From positions 37,105 through 101,104 of the forward strand of contig CANRJY010000008.1 of assembly GCA_947631085.1 (NCBI GenBank): a DNA stretch of 64,000 nt, written 5' to 3'. Of this stretch, positions 55,056 through 63,233 are shown piece by piece; position 1 is the stretch's first letter; every line of letters begins with the position of its first letter. The translations under genes and the position numbers were made by a program. Under the pieces are notes generated by a model. That model did not search any database and was not told the origin of the DNA. It saw only the letters and a list, made by a program, of their open reading frames with translations. Source of the stretch: an uncultured Clostridia bacterium (GTDB lineage: Bacteria; Bacillota; Clostridia; UBA1381).

Positions 55056-55109
55056 CTACCATAGTAAAATAAGTATTTTCTTCAGACCCTTTAAAATATT
55101 CCGAATCAT
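55056..55109 (-). CDS. Micropeptide A, 17-residue cationic amphipathic peptide
   Basis: The open frame MIRNILKGLKKILILLW is preceded by AAAGGAGGG at ideal spacing. Its Lys/Arg residues space out Leu/Ile as in membrane-active amphipathic helices. Its stop codon lies at the edge of the ribosome site of micropeptide B, so the two would be translated together. It is divergent from the amidoligase gene. Confidence 0.5.
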   Translation of the reverse strand: MIRNILKGLKKILILLW

Positions 55110-55227
55110 AGAAAGCCCTCCTTTCATCGAATACTAAATAAAGAATATATAATTACAATCCGTAAATCTCCGTTTTTCATTTAGATATTCTTTATGTGTA
55201 TAAAAAACATAAAGGAGGTCTTTCAAA

Positions 55228-56325
55228 ATGAAAGAGGAAATTTACATTTGCCCTATATGCGGCAAGGTGTACACTGCGGACGAGGGAGAGTGCTTTGACG
55301 GTACGAGTATGTGTTCTGAGTGCTTTGAGCATCAGACGGTTCTTTGCCGTTGCTGCGGCGAGCGGATATGGCGGGAGGATGCGGTCGATTATGACTTGTG
55401 CCAAGGCTGTTATGAGGATGAACACGTCCGCTGCTCGGATTGCGGGATGATAATACATGCCGATGACGCGTGTTATACGGATGATGATTTTGTACGTGAT
55501 TATCCGTATTGCTCGGACTGTTATTCACAGCATAATAACGCGGCGATTCACGAATACTGCTATAAGCCGGAGCCTATATTCTACGGCTCGGACAAGCGGT
55601 ATTACGGTGTGGAACTGGAAATGGACGAGGGCGGCAATGACGAGGACAGCGCGGAATATTTACTGCGTATAGCAAACCGGCACGGCGAGCATATGTATAT
55701 CAAGAATGATAGCTCGATTAACGACGGATTCGAGTGCGTTTCACATCCTATGACGCTGGACTATCATCTTAATCATATGCCTTGGGAAGATGTGCTGCAA
55801 GAGGCGATAACACTTGACTATCGCAGTCATCAGGCTGAAACCTGCGGTCTGCACGTGCATATCAACCGTAACGGGTTAGGCGATACATACGAGGAACAGG
55901 AGTGTACTATTGCAAAAATATTATACTTCTATGAAAAGTTCTGGAATGAGATTATCCGCTTCAGCCGCCGCACCGAAAGGCAGATCAACCAATGGGCAAA
56001 ACGCTACGGCGGCGGGTTAATTAATCCGAAGGAAACATTGAAACACGCGAAAAGCTCCTACACGGGGCGGTATATGGCGGTCAATCTAGAAAACGTCAAT
56101 ACTATCGAAATGCGCATATTCAGAGGTACGCTGAAATATTCCACATTTGCGGCGACATTGCAGTTTGTAGACCAAATCTGCGATGTCGCTTTTTGCTTGT
56201 CCGATGAGGAATTGCAAAATCTCACATGGCTCGACTTCGTACAGCGGATACCGCGTGACAGGAAAGAGCTTATCGACTACCTCAAAAGCCGCCGCTTATA
56301 CGTCAATGAGCCGGTCGCGGCATAA
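55228..56325 (+). CDS. Amidoligase-family enzyme with N-terminal zinc-ribbon repeats
   Basis: A 365-residue protein. Residues 5-105 hold three paired Cys units (CPICGKVY/CSECF, CRCCGERI/CQGCY, CSDCGMII/CSDCY), probably zinc ribbons. Residues 120-340 match the predicted amidoligase family of the glutamine-synthetase-like COOH-NH2 ligases (PF12224): YYGVELEMDEG, FECVSHPMTLDYH, CGLHVHINRNG and NTIEMRIFRGTL contain the acidic/His/Arg active-site residues. It would use ATP to form an amide or isopeptide bond. It leads a cassette with a glutamine amidotransferase. GGAGG lies 9 bases before the ATG. Confidence 0.87.
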   Translation: MKEEIYICPICGKVYTADEGECFDGTSMCSECFEHQTVLCRCCGERIWREDAVDYDLCQGCYEDEHVRCSDCGMIIHADDACYTDDDFVRDYPYCSDCYSQHNNAAIHEYCYKPEPIFYGSDKRYYGVELEMDEGGNDEDSAEYLLRIANRHGEHMYIKNDSSINDGFECVSHPMTLDYHLNHMPWEDVLQEAITLDYRSHQAETCGLHVHINRNGLGDTYEEQECTIAKILYFYEKFWNEIIRFSRRTERQINQWAKRYGGGLINPKETLKHAKSSYTGRYMAVNLENVNTIEMRIFRGTLKYSTFAATLQFVDQICDVAFCLSDEELQNLTWLDFVQRIPRDRKELIDYLKSRRLYVNEPVAA

Positions 56326-56339
56326 GCGGAGGTGTGATT

Positions 56340-57257
56340 ATGTGCGGGATTTATGGAGTGTTGAGCTACAAGGATAAGCTGAAGGACATTAACAGCCTCG
56401 TCTATGAGCTGGGCGTTCAGAGCATGGAGCGCGGAACTGACGCTACCGGCATTGCCTATGTGCAGTCGGGAACAATTAAAATCAATAAAAAGGCGGTAAG
56501 CGCTCTTTCATTCAAGCCGAATTTACCGAAGTTTACCAAAGCAGCTATAGGGCACACGCGCCACGCTACGCAGGGCGACAAGAGTAAGAATTACAACAAT
56601 CATCCTTGGCGCGAAACAGTACGGAATTGCCAGTTTGCGCTCGCTCATAACGGCATCATATGGAACGATGACGAGATTCAGAGAAAATATCATTTCAAAA
56701 GCAAGGTGCAGACAGATTCGTTTGTTGCGGTTCAGCTGCTCAAAATGCAGAACAAGCTTGATTTCGACAGCCTGAAGTTCATGGCGGAAAGCATAGACGG
56801 CAGCTACAGCTTCAATTTACTGGATAATCACAACAATATCTACCTCGTCAAAGGCGACAGTCCGATAAGCATTATACACTTCCGCAAGCTCGGAATATAT
56901 GTGTTTGCGTCAACGTCACATATCCTATGGAGAGCGCTCGTAAATTCCGAATTATTTACGGAACTTCGGAACGGCGAATTTGAGGAGATAGTTATGCGTG
57001 AGGGCGATATTATGAAAATCGGCTGCGACGGCAGACGGGAAAGCGCTGAATTTGCGTACACGGAAACGACCTTTGGCATGCGTTGGTACGACTTCGGAAG
57101 AGCGGATTATTCGGACGCGGAGAAGGAGTATCTTGGCGAAATCAAGCATATAGCGGCTATGTATGGGATGGATCCGGAGGAAATACAGGAATTGTACGAG
57201 GCGGGGTATACCTTAGATGAATTGGAGGATATTATTTATTCCGGGGCGGAAATATAG
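56340..57257 (+). CDS. Class II glutamine amidotransferase
   Basis: A 305-residue Ntn-hydrolase. MCGIYGVLSY provides the catalytic Cys at position 2, with GHTRHATQGDKSKNYNNHPW and FALAHNGIIWND as the glutamine-binding site. It resembles GATase-II domains that supply ammonia to partner ligases; no synthetase domain is fused. It starts 14 bases after the amidoligase stop with GGAGGTG in between, so the pair is co-expressed and ammonia transfer to the amidoligase is the simplest model. Confidence 0.9.
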   Translation: MCGIYGVLSYKDKLKDINSLVYELGVQSMERGTDATGIAYVQSGTIKINKKAVSALSFKPNLPKFTKAAIGHTRHATQGDKSKNYNNHPWRETVRNCQFALAHNGIIWNDDEIQRKYHFKSKVQTDSFVAVQLLKMQNKLDFDSLKFMAESIDGSYSFNLLDNHNNIYLVKGDSPISIIHFRKLGIYVFASTSHILWRALVNSELFTELRNGEFEEIVMREGDIMKIGCDGRRESAEFAYTETTFGMRWYDFGRADYSDAEKEYLGEIKHIAAMYGMDPEEIQELYEAGYTLDELEDIIYSGAEI

Positions 57258-57259
57258 AG

Positions 57260-57288
57260 TTGATATTGCGAGATGTTTGTGATATAAT
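57260..57288 (+). promoter_or_regulatory. Promoter of the small-protein pair
   Basis: TTGATA (57260-57265), 17 bases, perfect TATAAT (57283-57288), immediately after the GATase stop codon. Confidence 0.8.
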
Positions 57289-57310
57289 CAAATCAAGGAG
57301 AGTGATTGCA

Positions 57311-57508
57311 ATGATTGAAGAGAATGAACTCGATTCTACCTGTGGCGTATCCGATGATGAACTCACAAAGCGTTTTGTTGAAGCTGTGCGTATTGCTAAT
57401 GAAATAAAGAAGATAAAGGGTGTTCCCATTCAAAAGTATGATTTTGAATTGAATAAGTCATATCTGGAATATCCCGACGGCAGGAGGGAATATGCAGAAG
57501 TACGATAA
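57311..57508 (+). CDS. Small acidic protein (65 residues) of the amidoligase cassette
   Basis: MIEENELDSTCGVSDDELTK... is a mostly helical acidic protein with one Cys (residue 11) and a Tyr-rich C-terminus (YLEYPDGRREYAEVR). GGAGAG lies 8 bases before the ATG. It follows the GATase by 53 bases and overlaps the next frame by 17 bases. Family not recognised. Confidence 0.7.
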   Translation: MIEENELDSTCGVSDDELTKRFVEAVRIANEIKKIKGVPIQKYDFELNKSYLEYPDGRREYAEVR

Positions 57509-57620
57509 TTCCGAGCAGCCGTACAGAATATTCAAAAAGCGCAAAAGCGAATATTTTGTCTGGGAGAACAGCTTTTGGAAAAAGGAAGATATGGCAGGAT
57601 TAACAGGTATTGAATTTTAA
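57492..57620 (+). CDS. Small basic protein (42 residues) of the amidoligase cassette
   Basis: MQKYDNSEQPYRIFKKRKSE... is rich in Lys, Tyr and Trp and ends LTGIEF. GGAGGG precedes the ATG and the frame overlaps the end of the 65-residue gene, typical of translational coupling. A long terminator follows 11 bases later. Unrecognised. Confidence 0.65.
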   Translation: MQKYDNSEQPYRIFKKRKSEYFVWENSFWKKEDMAGLTGIEF

Positions 57621-57631
57621 ATACCACTTAT

Positions 57632-57706
57632 GTGTGCCAATAGGGTCGGTAGAAATTTTGGGACGTTCCAAAATGGGAAAACCGACTCTATTGGCACACT
57701 TTTTTG
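57632..57706 (+). terminator. Long two-part hairpin terminator of the amidoligase cassette
   Basis: A 19-bp outer stem (57632-57650 with 57681-57699, one G-T pair) encloses a second stem ATTTTGG/CCAAAAT, and TTTTTT follows. The size is unusual for a simple terminator. Confidence 0.88.
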
Positions 57707-57767
57707 GTATCCCGTTAGGGTATAGATAGTTTTTTTGCCGCAAAATGGTCTTTGTCTATATATTTTA

Positions 57768-57796
57768 TTGCAAAATGTGACAAAATGTGTTATAAT
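57768..57796 (+). promoter_or_regulatory. Promoter of the SLOG-helicase operon
   Basis: TTGCAA (57768-57773), 17 bases, TATAAT (57791-57796). The word CAAAATG occurs three times between 57731 and 57787, a possible operator. Confidence 0.8.
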
Positions 57797-57841
57797 AACA
57801 ACATTACAGACCAGTAATCCGGGAAAAGGTGATGCATTGTA

Positions 57842-60800
57842 ATGGGCAAGACTATAGCGTTCAGCGGGTACAGAAGTGAAAAATTACCCGAGAATATTGA
57901 TCCTATAAGAATAAATTTAAGAGAAACCGTTTTGTCAAGCATAGAAGAAGGGTACGATACCTTCCTTTGCGGCATGGCGGACGGTTTTGATTTGATGGCC
58001 GCAAGTGTTGTGTTGGAATTAAAAGCCCGGTATAATCTGAAGCTTATAAGCGTCATCCCGTTTAAGGAGAATACTTCAAAGAGTGAAGCATATGCAAAGG
58101 TATTAAGCAGCGCAGATGATACTGTCACGCTTTCGGAAACTTTCACCTATGATTCATATTACAAACGTAACGAATACATGGTAGACCATTGTGATAAGCT
58201 TATATGCTATTATGACGGACGATACGGCGGCACTGAATATACCGTGGAATACGCGAACAAACAAGGTATTCCCACAATAAATTTGTGGGAACTCATTACA
58301 CCCGAAATGAGGATGCCCAAATCTATTGATAACAAGCGGGAACGTGTAATCGACGAATTGAAAAACGCGCTTCGGAAAGGATCGAATATTTCCGTTATTT
58401 CAGCATACTTCACAATATACGCATATGAAAGCCTCAAAAAGGAAATGTCGCGTATAAGTAATATGAGATTTCTTTTTAAAGAGCCTACATTTGTAAAGAA
58501 GGACGACGAACTTTGGCGTCAATATTACATAGACCGCAAGGGCGAGAGAGATATTTCCGGAAACGAATTTGAAATACGGCTGCGTAATGAGATGAAACAA
58601 AGTTCCATTGCAAAGGAATGCGCAAAATGGATTAAAGAAAAGGTTGAAATGAAATCCTTTAAAAAACCCAATCCTGCGCAGCCACGAATGATTATTGTCG
58701 ATAATCCCAAAGACACGGTTATGATAAACGGCACTGTTGACTTTACTACTGACGGACTCGGAATCACGCCGTCTGACCGTATTGACAATAATATATGCAT
58801 ATACGGTAAAGAGATGACAGCCAATTTTTTGCATCAATTCGACGAAATATGGACAGACAGTACCACTGTTGAGGATGTCAAGGAAAAGGTATTGGAACAG
58901 ATGCGGATATTATACAAGGAAAATCCGCCCGAGTTTATTTATTTTATTACGCTTTACAACCTTTTCTACGATAATCTGAATGAGTTGAACGAGGAAAATA
59001 TAATAAAAACCAAAACAGGATTCAAAGACACCGTAATCTGGAATAAATTATACAAGTTTCAGCAGGACGGCGTTCTCGGCGTGATCGATAAAATGGAAAA
59101 ATGGGGCGGCTGTATATTGGCGGACAGCGTTGGTTTGGGTAAAACCTTTACCGCGCTGGCGGTTATAAAATATTACGAGCTTCGCAATTCAAGAATACTT
59201 GTACTCGCTCCCAAAAAGCTGCGCGACAACTGGATTATATACACGCAAAACGATATGCGTAATATATTGGCTGAGGACAGGTTTGGTTATACTGTCTTAA
59301 ACCACACTGACTTGTCGCGTAAAAGCGGCATGTCGGGCGATATAAATCTTGCGACAGTCAACTGGGCGAACTACGATCTTGTTGTTATAGACGAAAGCCA
59401 CAACTTCAGAAATAATCATCCCGTAAAAGGCAAAGTGACACGCTATGAAAAACTGATGAACGATATAATCAGAAGCGGCGTTAAAACGAAGGTGCTTATG
59501 TTGTCGGCTACGCCGGTAAACAATCGGATGAACGATATAAAAAATCAGATAGGGTTTATAACGGAGGGCAATAATCTGTTATTTGCCGACGCCGGCGTGC
59601 CGAACGTAGAAAATGTATTGAAAAGAGCGCAGTTGGTATTTAATAAATGGCAGACTTTGCCTGAAGACAAACGCACTACGGACAGATTTGTCGAAATGAT
59701 GGATCTCGATTATTTTAAGCTGCTCGATACCGTAACGATAGCGCGTTCGCGCAGGCATATTGAAAAATACTATAACCTTGATGAAATCGGCAGATTCCCC
59801 GAAAGGCTGACGCCGAAAAATCACTATCCTGATATAGACACGCTGAACGAGTTTCCGAAAATCGGAGATGTGAATCGGCTTATAAGGAAGCTGACGCTGT
59901 GCGTATATTCACCGCTCGGATACATACTGCCGTCAAAGCGCGGAGAATACAGCGATAAATACGATGTGGCTGTAGCGGACGGACAGTCCATTTTCAAGCA
60001 AGTAGACCGCGAGAGAAGTCTTGTTGACCTTATGCGCGTGGGAATATTAAAACGAATGGAAAGCTCAATATATTCATTCGGAATAACGATAGGTAAAATA
60101 ATAGACAAAATAAATTACACATTAGACAAAATAGAAAATAATCAAGTTGAAATAAGCGAGGATTTGTCGATAAACGATATAGACCTTGACGACAACGAGT
60201 TCGACGATCTCATGCTCGGCAACACCGTAAAGGTGCTTTTGCGGGACATGGACCTAATACGCTGGAAGCAAGACTTGCTTGCGGATAAAGAAAAGCTTGA
60301 AATGATACTCGCGGCAGCGAAGGAAGTAACGCCGGAAAGGGATAAAAAACTGCACGAATTAAAAAACGTGATACACGAAAAAATTGCGCATCCGATAAAC
60401 GCGGGCAACGAAAAGGTAATCATATTCACCGCGTTTGCGGATACTGCGGAATATCTTTACAGGAATATAGCGCCCGAAATGCTTGCGGAGGGTAAATATA
60501 CGGCTATGGTAACAGGTACGGGTGACAATAAATCGACCGTGCCGATACCCAAATCGCTGAAAAATCTGATAAGAATATCCGACCTCAACAGCGTACTGAC
60601 ACTGTTTTCACCGCAATCAAAGGAAAAGGAAAAGATATTCCCCGATATGCCCAACGCAATAGATATACTCATAGCAACAGACTGTATATCGGAAGGACAG
60701 AATTTGCAGGACTGCGACTATCTCATAAATTATGACATACACTGGAACCCTGTTCGCATCATACAGCGGTTCGGACGAATAGACAGGCTTGGGAGCGCGA

Positions 60801-61567
60801 ACGAATGTATTCAGCTTGTGAATTTCTGGCCGAATATGGAGCTTGACGAATACATAAACCTCGGTCAGCGCGTTAAAGGCAGAATGGTGCTGTTAGACGT
60901 TTCCGCGACAGGCGACGACAACGTTATAGACGAGCGCAAGGAGAAAAAGGATCTTGAATACCGCAAAAATCAGTTATTAAAACTGAAAAACGAAGTCGTT
61001 GATCTTGAGGATATAGCGGGAAATATCTCCATAACCGATCTAACTTTCAGCGATTTTAAAATCGACCTTATGGAATATATGAAACACAATCGCAAGCATC
61101 TTGATGAAGCGCCGACGGGAATGTACGCGATAGCGAAAATACCCGATAAACTCCGTGACACAGTCGAGCCGGGCGTAATATTCACGCTGCGTCAGATAGA
61201 GGGGCGGGAGCAGACAAAGGAGCAGAACGCCTTTTATCCGTACTATCTGGCATACGTGACCGACAGCGGCATTACAAAACTGAATTTCGTGCAGAGCAAG
61301 AAAATTCTTGACTTTTATAAAAAAATATGTGTCGGACAGACAGATGTTATGAAGGAGCTCGCGGACAAGTTTAACAAAGCGACAGACAACGGAAGGAATA
61401 TGGGGATTTATTCCGAATTGCTCGAAAACGCTATTGACAACCTTATCGGCAAAAAACAGGAGGCGGGAATAGCCGGACTGTTTTCAAAGGGCGGCGGAAT
61501 AATCGACAATGAAGCATTTGACGGAATAGAGGATTTTGAGCTTATATCGTTCCTCATATTAAAGTAG
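57842..61567 (+). CDS. SLOG-PLD-SNF2 helicase, putative phage-defence protein
   Basis: A 1241-residue protein. An N-terminal SLOG domain (1-155: IAFSGYRSEKLP, FLCGMADGFDLMAASVV, LICYYDGRYGGTEYTV) is followed by a phospholipase-D-like domain (about 165-300: ISVISAYFTIYAYESL, MINGTVDFTTDGLGI) in which no clear HKD is seen, then an SNF2-type helicase with motif I DSVGLGKTF (about 425), motif II VIDESHNF (about 516), LSATPVNN, and motif VI IIQRFGRIDRLGS (about 973). The C-terminus is unassigned. It heads an operon with DUF4391 and a type III methyltransferase gene. A nucleotide-sensing SLOG fused to a DNA translocase suggests ligand-gated defence. Confidence 0.87.
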   Translation: MGKTIAFSGYRSEKLPENIDPIRINLRETVLSSIEEGYDTFLCGMADGFDLMAASVVLELKARYNLKLISVIPFKENTSKSEAYAKVLSSADDTVTLSETFTYDSYYKRNEYMVDHCDKLICYYDGRYGGTEYTVEYANKQGIPTINLWELITPEMRMPKSIDNKRERVIDELKNALRKGSNISVISAYFTIYAYESLKKEMSRISNMRFLFKEPTFVKKDDELWRQYYIDRKGERDISGNEFEIRLRNEMKQSSIAKECAKWIKEKVEMKSFKKPNPAQPRMIIVDNPKDTVMINGTVDFTTDGLGITPSDRIDNNICIYGKEMTANFLHQFDEIWTDSTTVEDVKEKVLEQMRILYKENPPEFIYFITLYNLFYDNLNELNEENIIKTKTGFKDTVIWNKLYKFQQDGVLGVIDKMEKWGGCILADSVGLGKTFTALAVIKYYELRNSRILVLAPKKLRDNWIIYTQNDMRNILAEDRFGYTVLNHTDLSRKSGMSGDINLATVNWANYDLVVIDESHNFRNNHPVKGKVTRYEKLMNDIIRSGVKTKVLMLSATPVNNRMNDIKNQIGFITEGNNLLFADAGVPNVENVLKRAQLVFNKWQTLPEDKRTTDRFVEMMDLDYFKLLDTVTIARSRRHIEKYYNLDEIGRFPERLTPKNHYPDIDTLNEFPKIGDVNRLIRKLTLCVYSPLGYILPSKRGEYSDKYDVAVADGQSIFKQVDRERSLVDLMRVGILKRMESSIYSFGITIGKIIDKINYTLDKIENNQVEISEDLSINDIDLDDNEFDDLMLGNTVKVLLRDMDLIRWKQDLLADKEKLEMILAAAKEVTPERDKKLHELKNVIHEKIAHPINAGNEKVIIFTAFADTAEYLYRNIAPEMLAEGKYTAMVTGTGDNKSTVPIPKSLKNLIRISDLNSVLTLFSPQSKEKEKIFPDMPNAIDILIATDCISEGQNLQDCDYLINYDIHWNPVRIIQRFGRIDRLGSANECIQLVNFWPNMELDEYINLGQRVKGRMVLLDVSATGDDNVIDERKEKKDLEYRKNQLLKLKNEVVDLEDIAGNISITDLTFSDFKIDLMEYMKHNRKHLDEAPTGMYAIAKIPDKLRDTVEPGVIFTLRQIEGREQTKEQNAFYPYYLAYVTDSGITKLNFVQSKKILDFYKKICVGQTDVMKELADKFNKATDNGRNMGIYSELLENAIDNLIGKKQEAGIAGLFSKGGGIIDNEAFDGIEDFELISFLILK

Positions 61568-61572
61568 GTGAT

Positions 61573-62274
61573 ATGATATTTAACATAAACGAAAAATGCC
61601 GCGTAGGGCAGTTTATCGCAAAGAAAAGCTTTTACACATACGCCGAAATGACAAGCGCGGATAAAAGGATTTTCACTGACGATATATCAAAAATAACGCT
61701 GCTGTATCAGCTGCAGCCGAGAAACACAAATATCGCGCCGTACAAGGACGATATACGCGAATATCCGATGATAAATGTGATTGAAATACAACTGACGCGC
61801 GACGGCAGACTTAAACGTATCGCAGAGATCATCATGCGCGCCATGCCGTATCCGGCGGTGCTGGTATTCGCGCTCGACGATAAATTTCAGATATGGGCGG
61901 CGCATCAGCGAACAAATCAGAATGACGAAACAAAAAACGTGCTTGAGGATTTCGTAAGTACCGGCTGGGAAGCGGATATAAGCGGAATTGATATAAGCCG
62001 GATGAATATGACAAATTTCTACGCGCTTTACAGCGATATTGTAGATTATATTTCCGTTCATAACGCCAAACAAATCGTGCGGACAGATGCGGAAATGACG
62101 GGCGAGGAAGCGCGCGAAATAACGGCGCGGCTGACGGATTTGGATAACAGGATTGCGGCGCTTAAAGCGGAAATGAAAAAAGAAACGCAGTTTAACAGGC
62201 GTATAGAATTAAATATGCAAATTAAAACTCTGGAAGAAAACAAGAAGATGATTATCGGAGGGCTCGGGAAATGA
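61573..62274 (+). CDS. DUF4391-family protein
   Basis: A 233-residue protein. The pattern FYTYAEMTSADKRIFTDDISKITLLYQLQP, VIEIQLTRDGRLKRIAEIIMRAMPYPAVLVF and a C-terminal coiled coil (LDNRIAALKAEMKKETQ) is that of DUF4391, usually encoded between a helicase and type III restriction-modification genes. The molecular role is unknown. It starts 5 bases after the helicase stop and overlaps the methyltransferase start (ATGA). Confidence 0.85.
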   Translation: MIFNINEKCRVGQFIAKKSFYTYAEMTSADKRIFTDDISKITLLYQLQPRNTNIAPYKDDIREYPMINVIEIQLTRDGRLKRIAEIIMRAMPYPAVLVFALDDKFQIWAAHQRTNQNDETKNVLEDFVSTGWEADISGIDISRMNMTNFYALYSDIVDYISVHNAKQIVRTDAEMTGEEAREITARLTDLDNRIAALKAEMKKETQFNRRIELNMQIKTLEENKKMIIGGLGK

Positions 62275-62690
62275 AAGAAACGATTTTAAACGGAACGACG
62301 CCGGATATAGCGGAGGAAAATATCGCGAAGCTGCGCGAGATATTCCCTGACGTGTTCAGCGAGAAAAAGATCGATTTTGAAAAATTAAAGCAGGTTCTGG
62401 GCGAATACACGGAGGACGCGGACGAGCGTTACAATTTCACATGGAACGGCAAAAGCCGGTCTCTTCGTCTCGCGCAGACGCCGTCAACCGGTACGCTGCG
62501 CCCGTGCCGTGAGGAAAGCAAGGACTGGGACACGACGCAGAATCTTTATATCGAAGGCGACAATCTTGAGGTGTTAAAGCTTTTGCAAAAATCCTATCAC
62601 GGAAAAATCAAAATGATTTATATAGATATAATCTTGCAGAGTTTGATACAATGCCGAGGAATAATTGAAAAGTGCGCTTTTGCGGTGTAA
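62271..62690 (+). pseudogene. Type III DNA methyltransferase (Mod), truncated after 119 codons
   Basis: Residues 1-119 match the N-terminus of site-specific (adenine) methyltransferases of type III systems (FTWNGKSRSLRLAQTPSTGTL, NLYIEGDNLEVLKLLQKSYHGKIKMIYID). The next residues should be the catalytic DPPYNTGN; here homology stops at 62627 and 20 unrelated residues follow to a stop. The target-recognition domain and the Res subunit are absent. Another frame just after the break (LAEFDTMPRNN, stop) looks like the end of a different protein, suggesting a deletion joining two gene parts. Confidence 0.88.
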
Positions 62691-62762
62691 TTTCCGCTTG
62701 CGGTGTAAAATGTGTGTCGAGTGACGCCCGGTTATTTTTTTTGAAAAAATTGCAGCGCACCC

Positions 62763-62816
62763 ATTGACAAACGTCAATGCGTTGTGTATAATATAGATAG
62801 ATTGAAAATCATCTAT
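62763..62816 (+). promoter_or_regulatory. ars promoter with ArsR-type operators
   Basis: Perfect TTGACA (62764-62769), 17 bases, TATAAT (62787-62792). The -35 lies in an ATTGAC-N4-GTCAAT repeat (62763-62778), and a TAGAT..GATT/AATCATCTA imperfect inverted repeat lies over the start region (about 62795-62815). Confidence 0.85.
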
Positions 62817-62830
62817 GGGAGGTGACGAGC

Positions 62831-63145
62831 TTGCAGACAAAAGAGAAGCAGATGGCGGGGGTATTCAAGGCGCTTTGCGACGAGAACCGAATTAAAATCC
62901 TGCAACTGCTCAAAGGCGGCGAAAAATGTGCCTGTGTCCTGCTGGACGATCTGCATATCACCCAGCCCACCCTTTCCCACCACATGAAAATACTCTGTGA
63001 TTCGGAAATCGTTGTGGGACGCAAAGAGGGAAAGTGGACGCACTATTCCATCTCGCCGGAGGGAGCCGCCGCAGCGGTGAAATGTTTGCAGGAGCTTACA
63101 ACAGTGACCGATACCGAAGAAGATCAGCCGTGCTGTGAGAAGTGA
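62831..63145 (+). CDS. ArsR/SmtB-family metalloid-responsive repressor
   Basis: A 104-residue winged-helix repressor. KCACVLLDDLHITQPTLSHHMKIL contains the CxC pair of arsenite-sensing ArsR proteins at the start of the recognition helix region; a CC pair near the C-terminus (DQPCCEK) may add to the site. The TTG at 62831 is chosen because GGAGG lies 8 bases upstream; an earlier GTG is inside that site. G+C-rich codon choice (CTG, GGC) differs from the mobile region, suggesting a different origin. Confidence 0.9.
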   Translation: MQTKEKQMAGVFKALCDENRIKILQLLKGGEKCACVLLDDLHITQPTLSHHMKILCDSEIVVGRKEGKWTHYSISPEGAAAAVKCLQELTTVTDTEEDQPCCEK

Positions 63146-63233
63146 AAATACCAAATCACTTTTCCGGTCGGCTATCTTAAAACCCAATACATAGACGCAT
63201 TTCAATCTAACAATCTGACAAGGAGGATATTAT

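Noticed and set aside
48253..55172. Shared word CCGTAAATC at 48258-48266 and 55160-55168 as attachment-site repeats
   Set aside because: Only about nine identical bases with drifting flanks; too short to claim attL/attR, and neither copy overlaps the tRNA-Ala 3' end.
58300..58760. Active phospholipase-D nuclease in the SLOG-helicase protein
   Set aside because: The fold pattern is present but no clear HxK-x4-D motif could be seen, so nuclease activity is not claimed.
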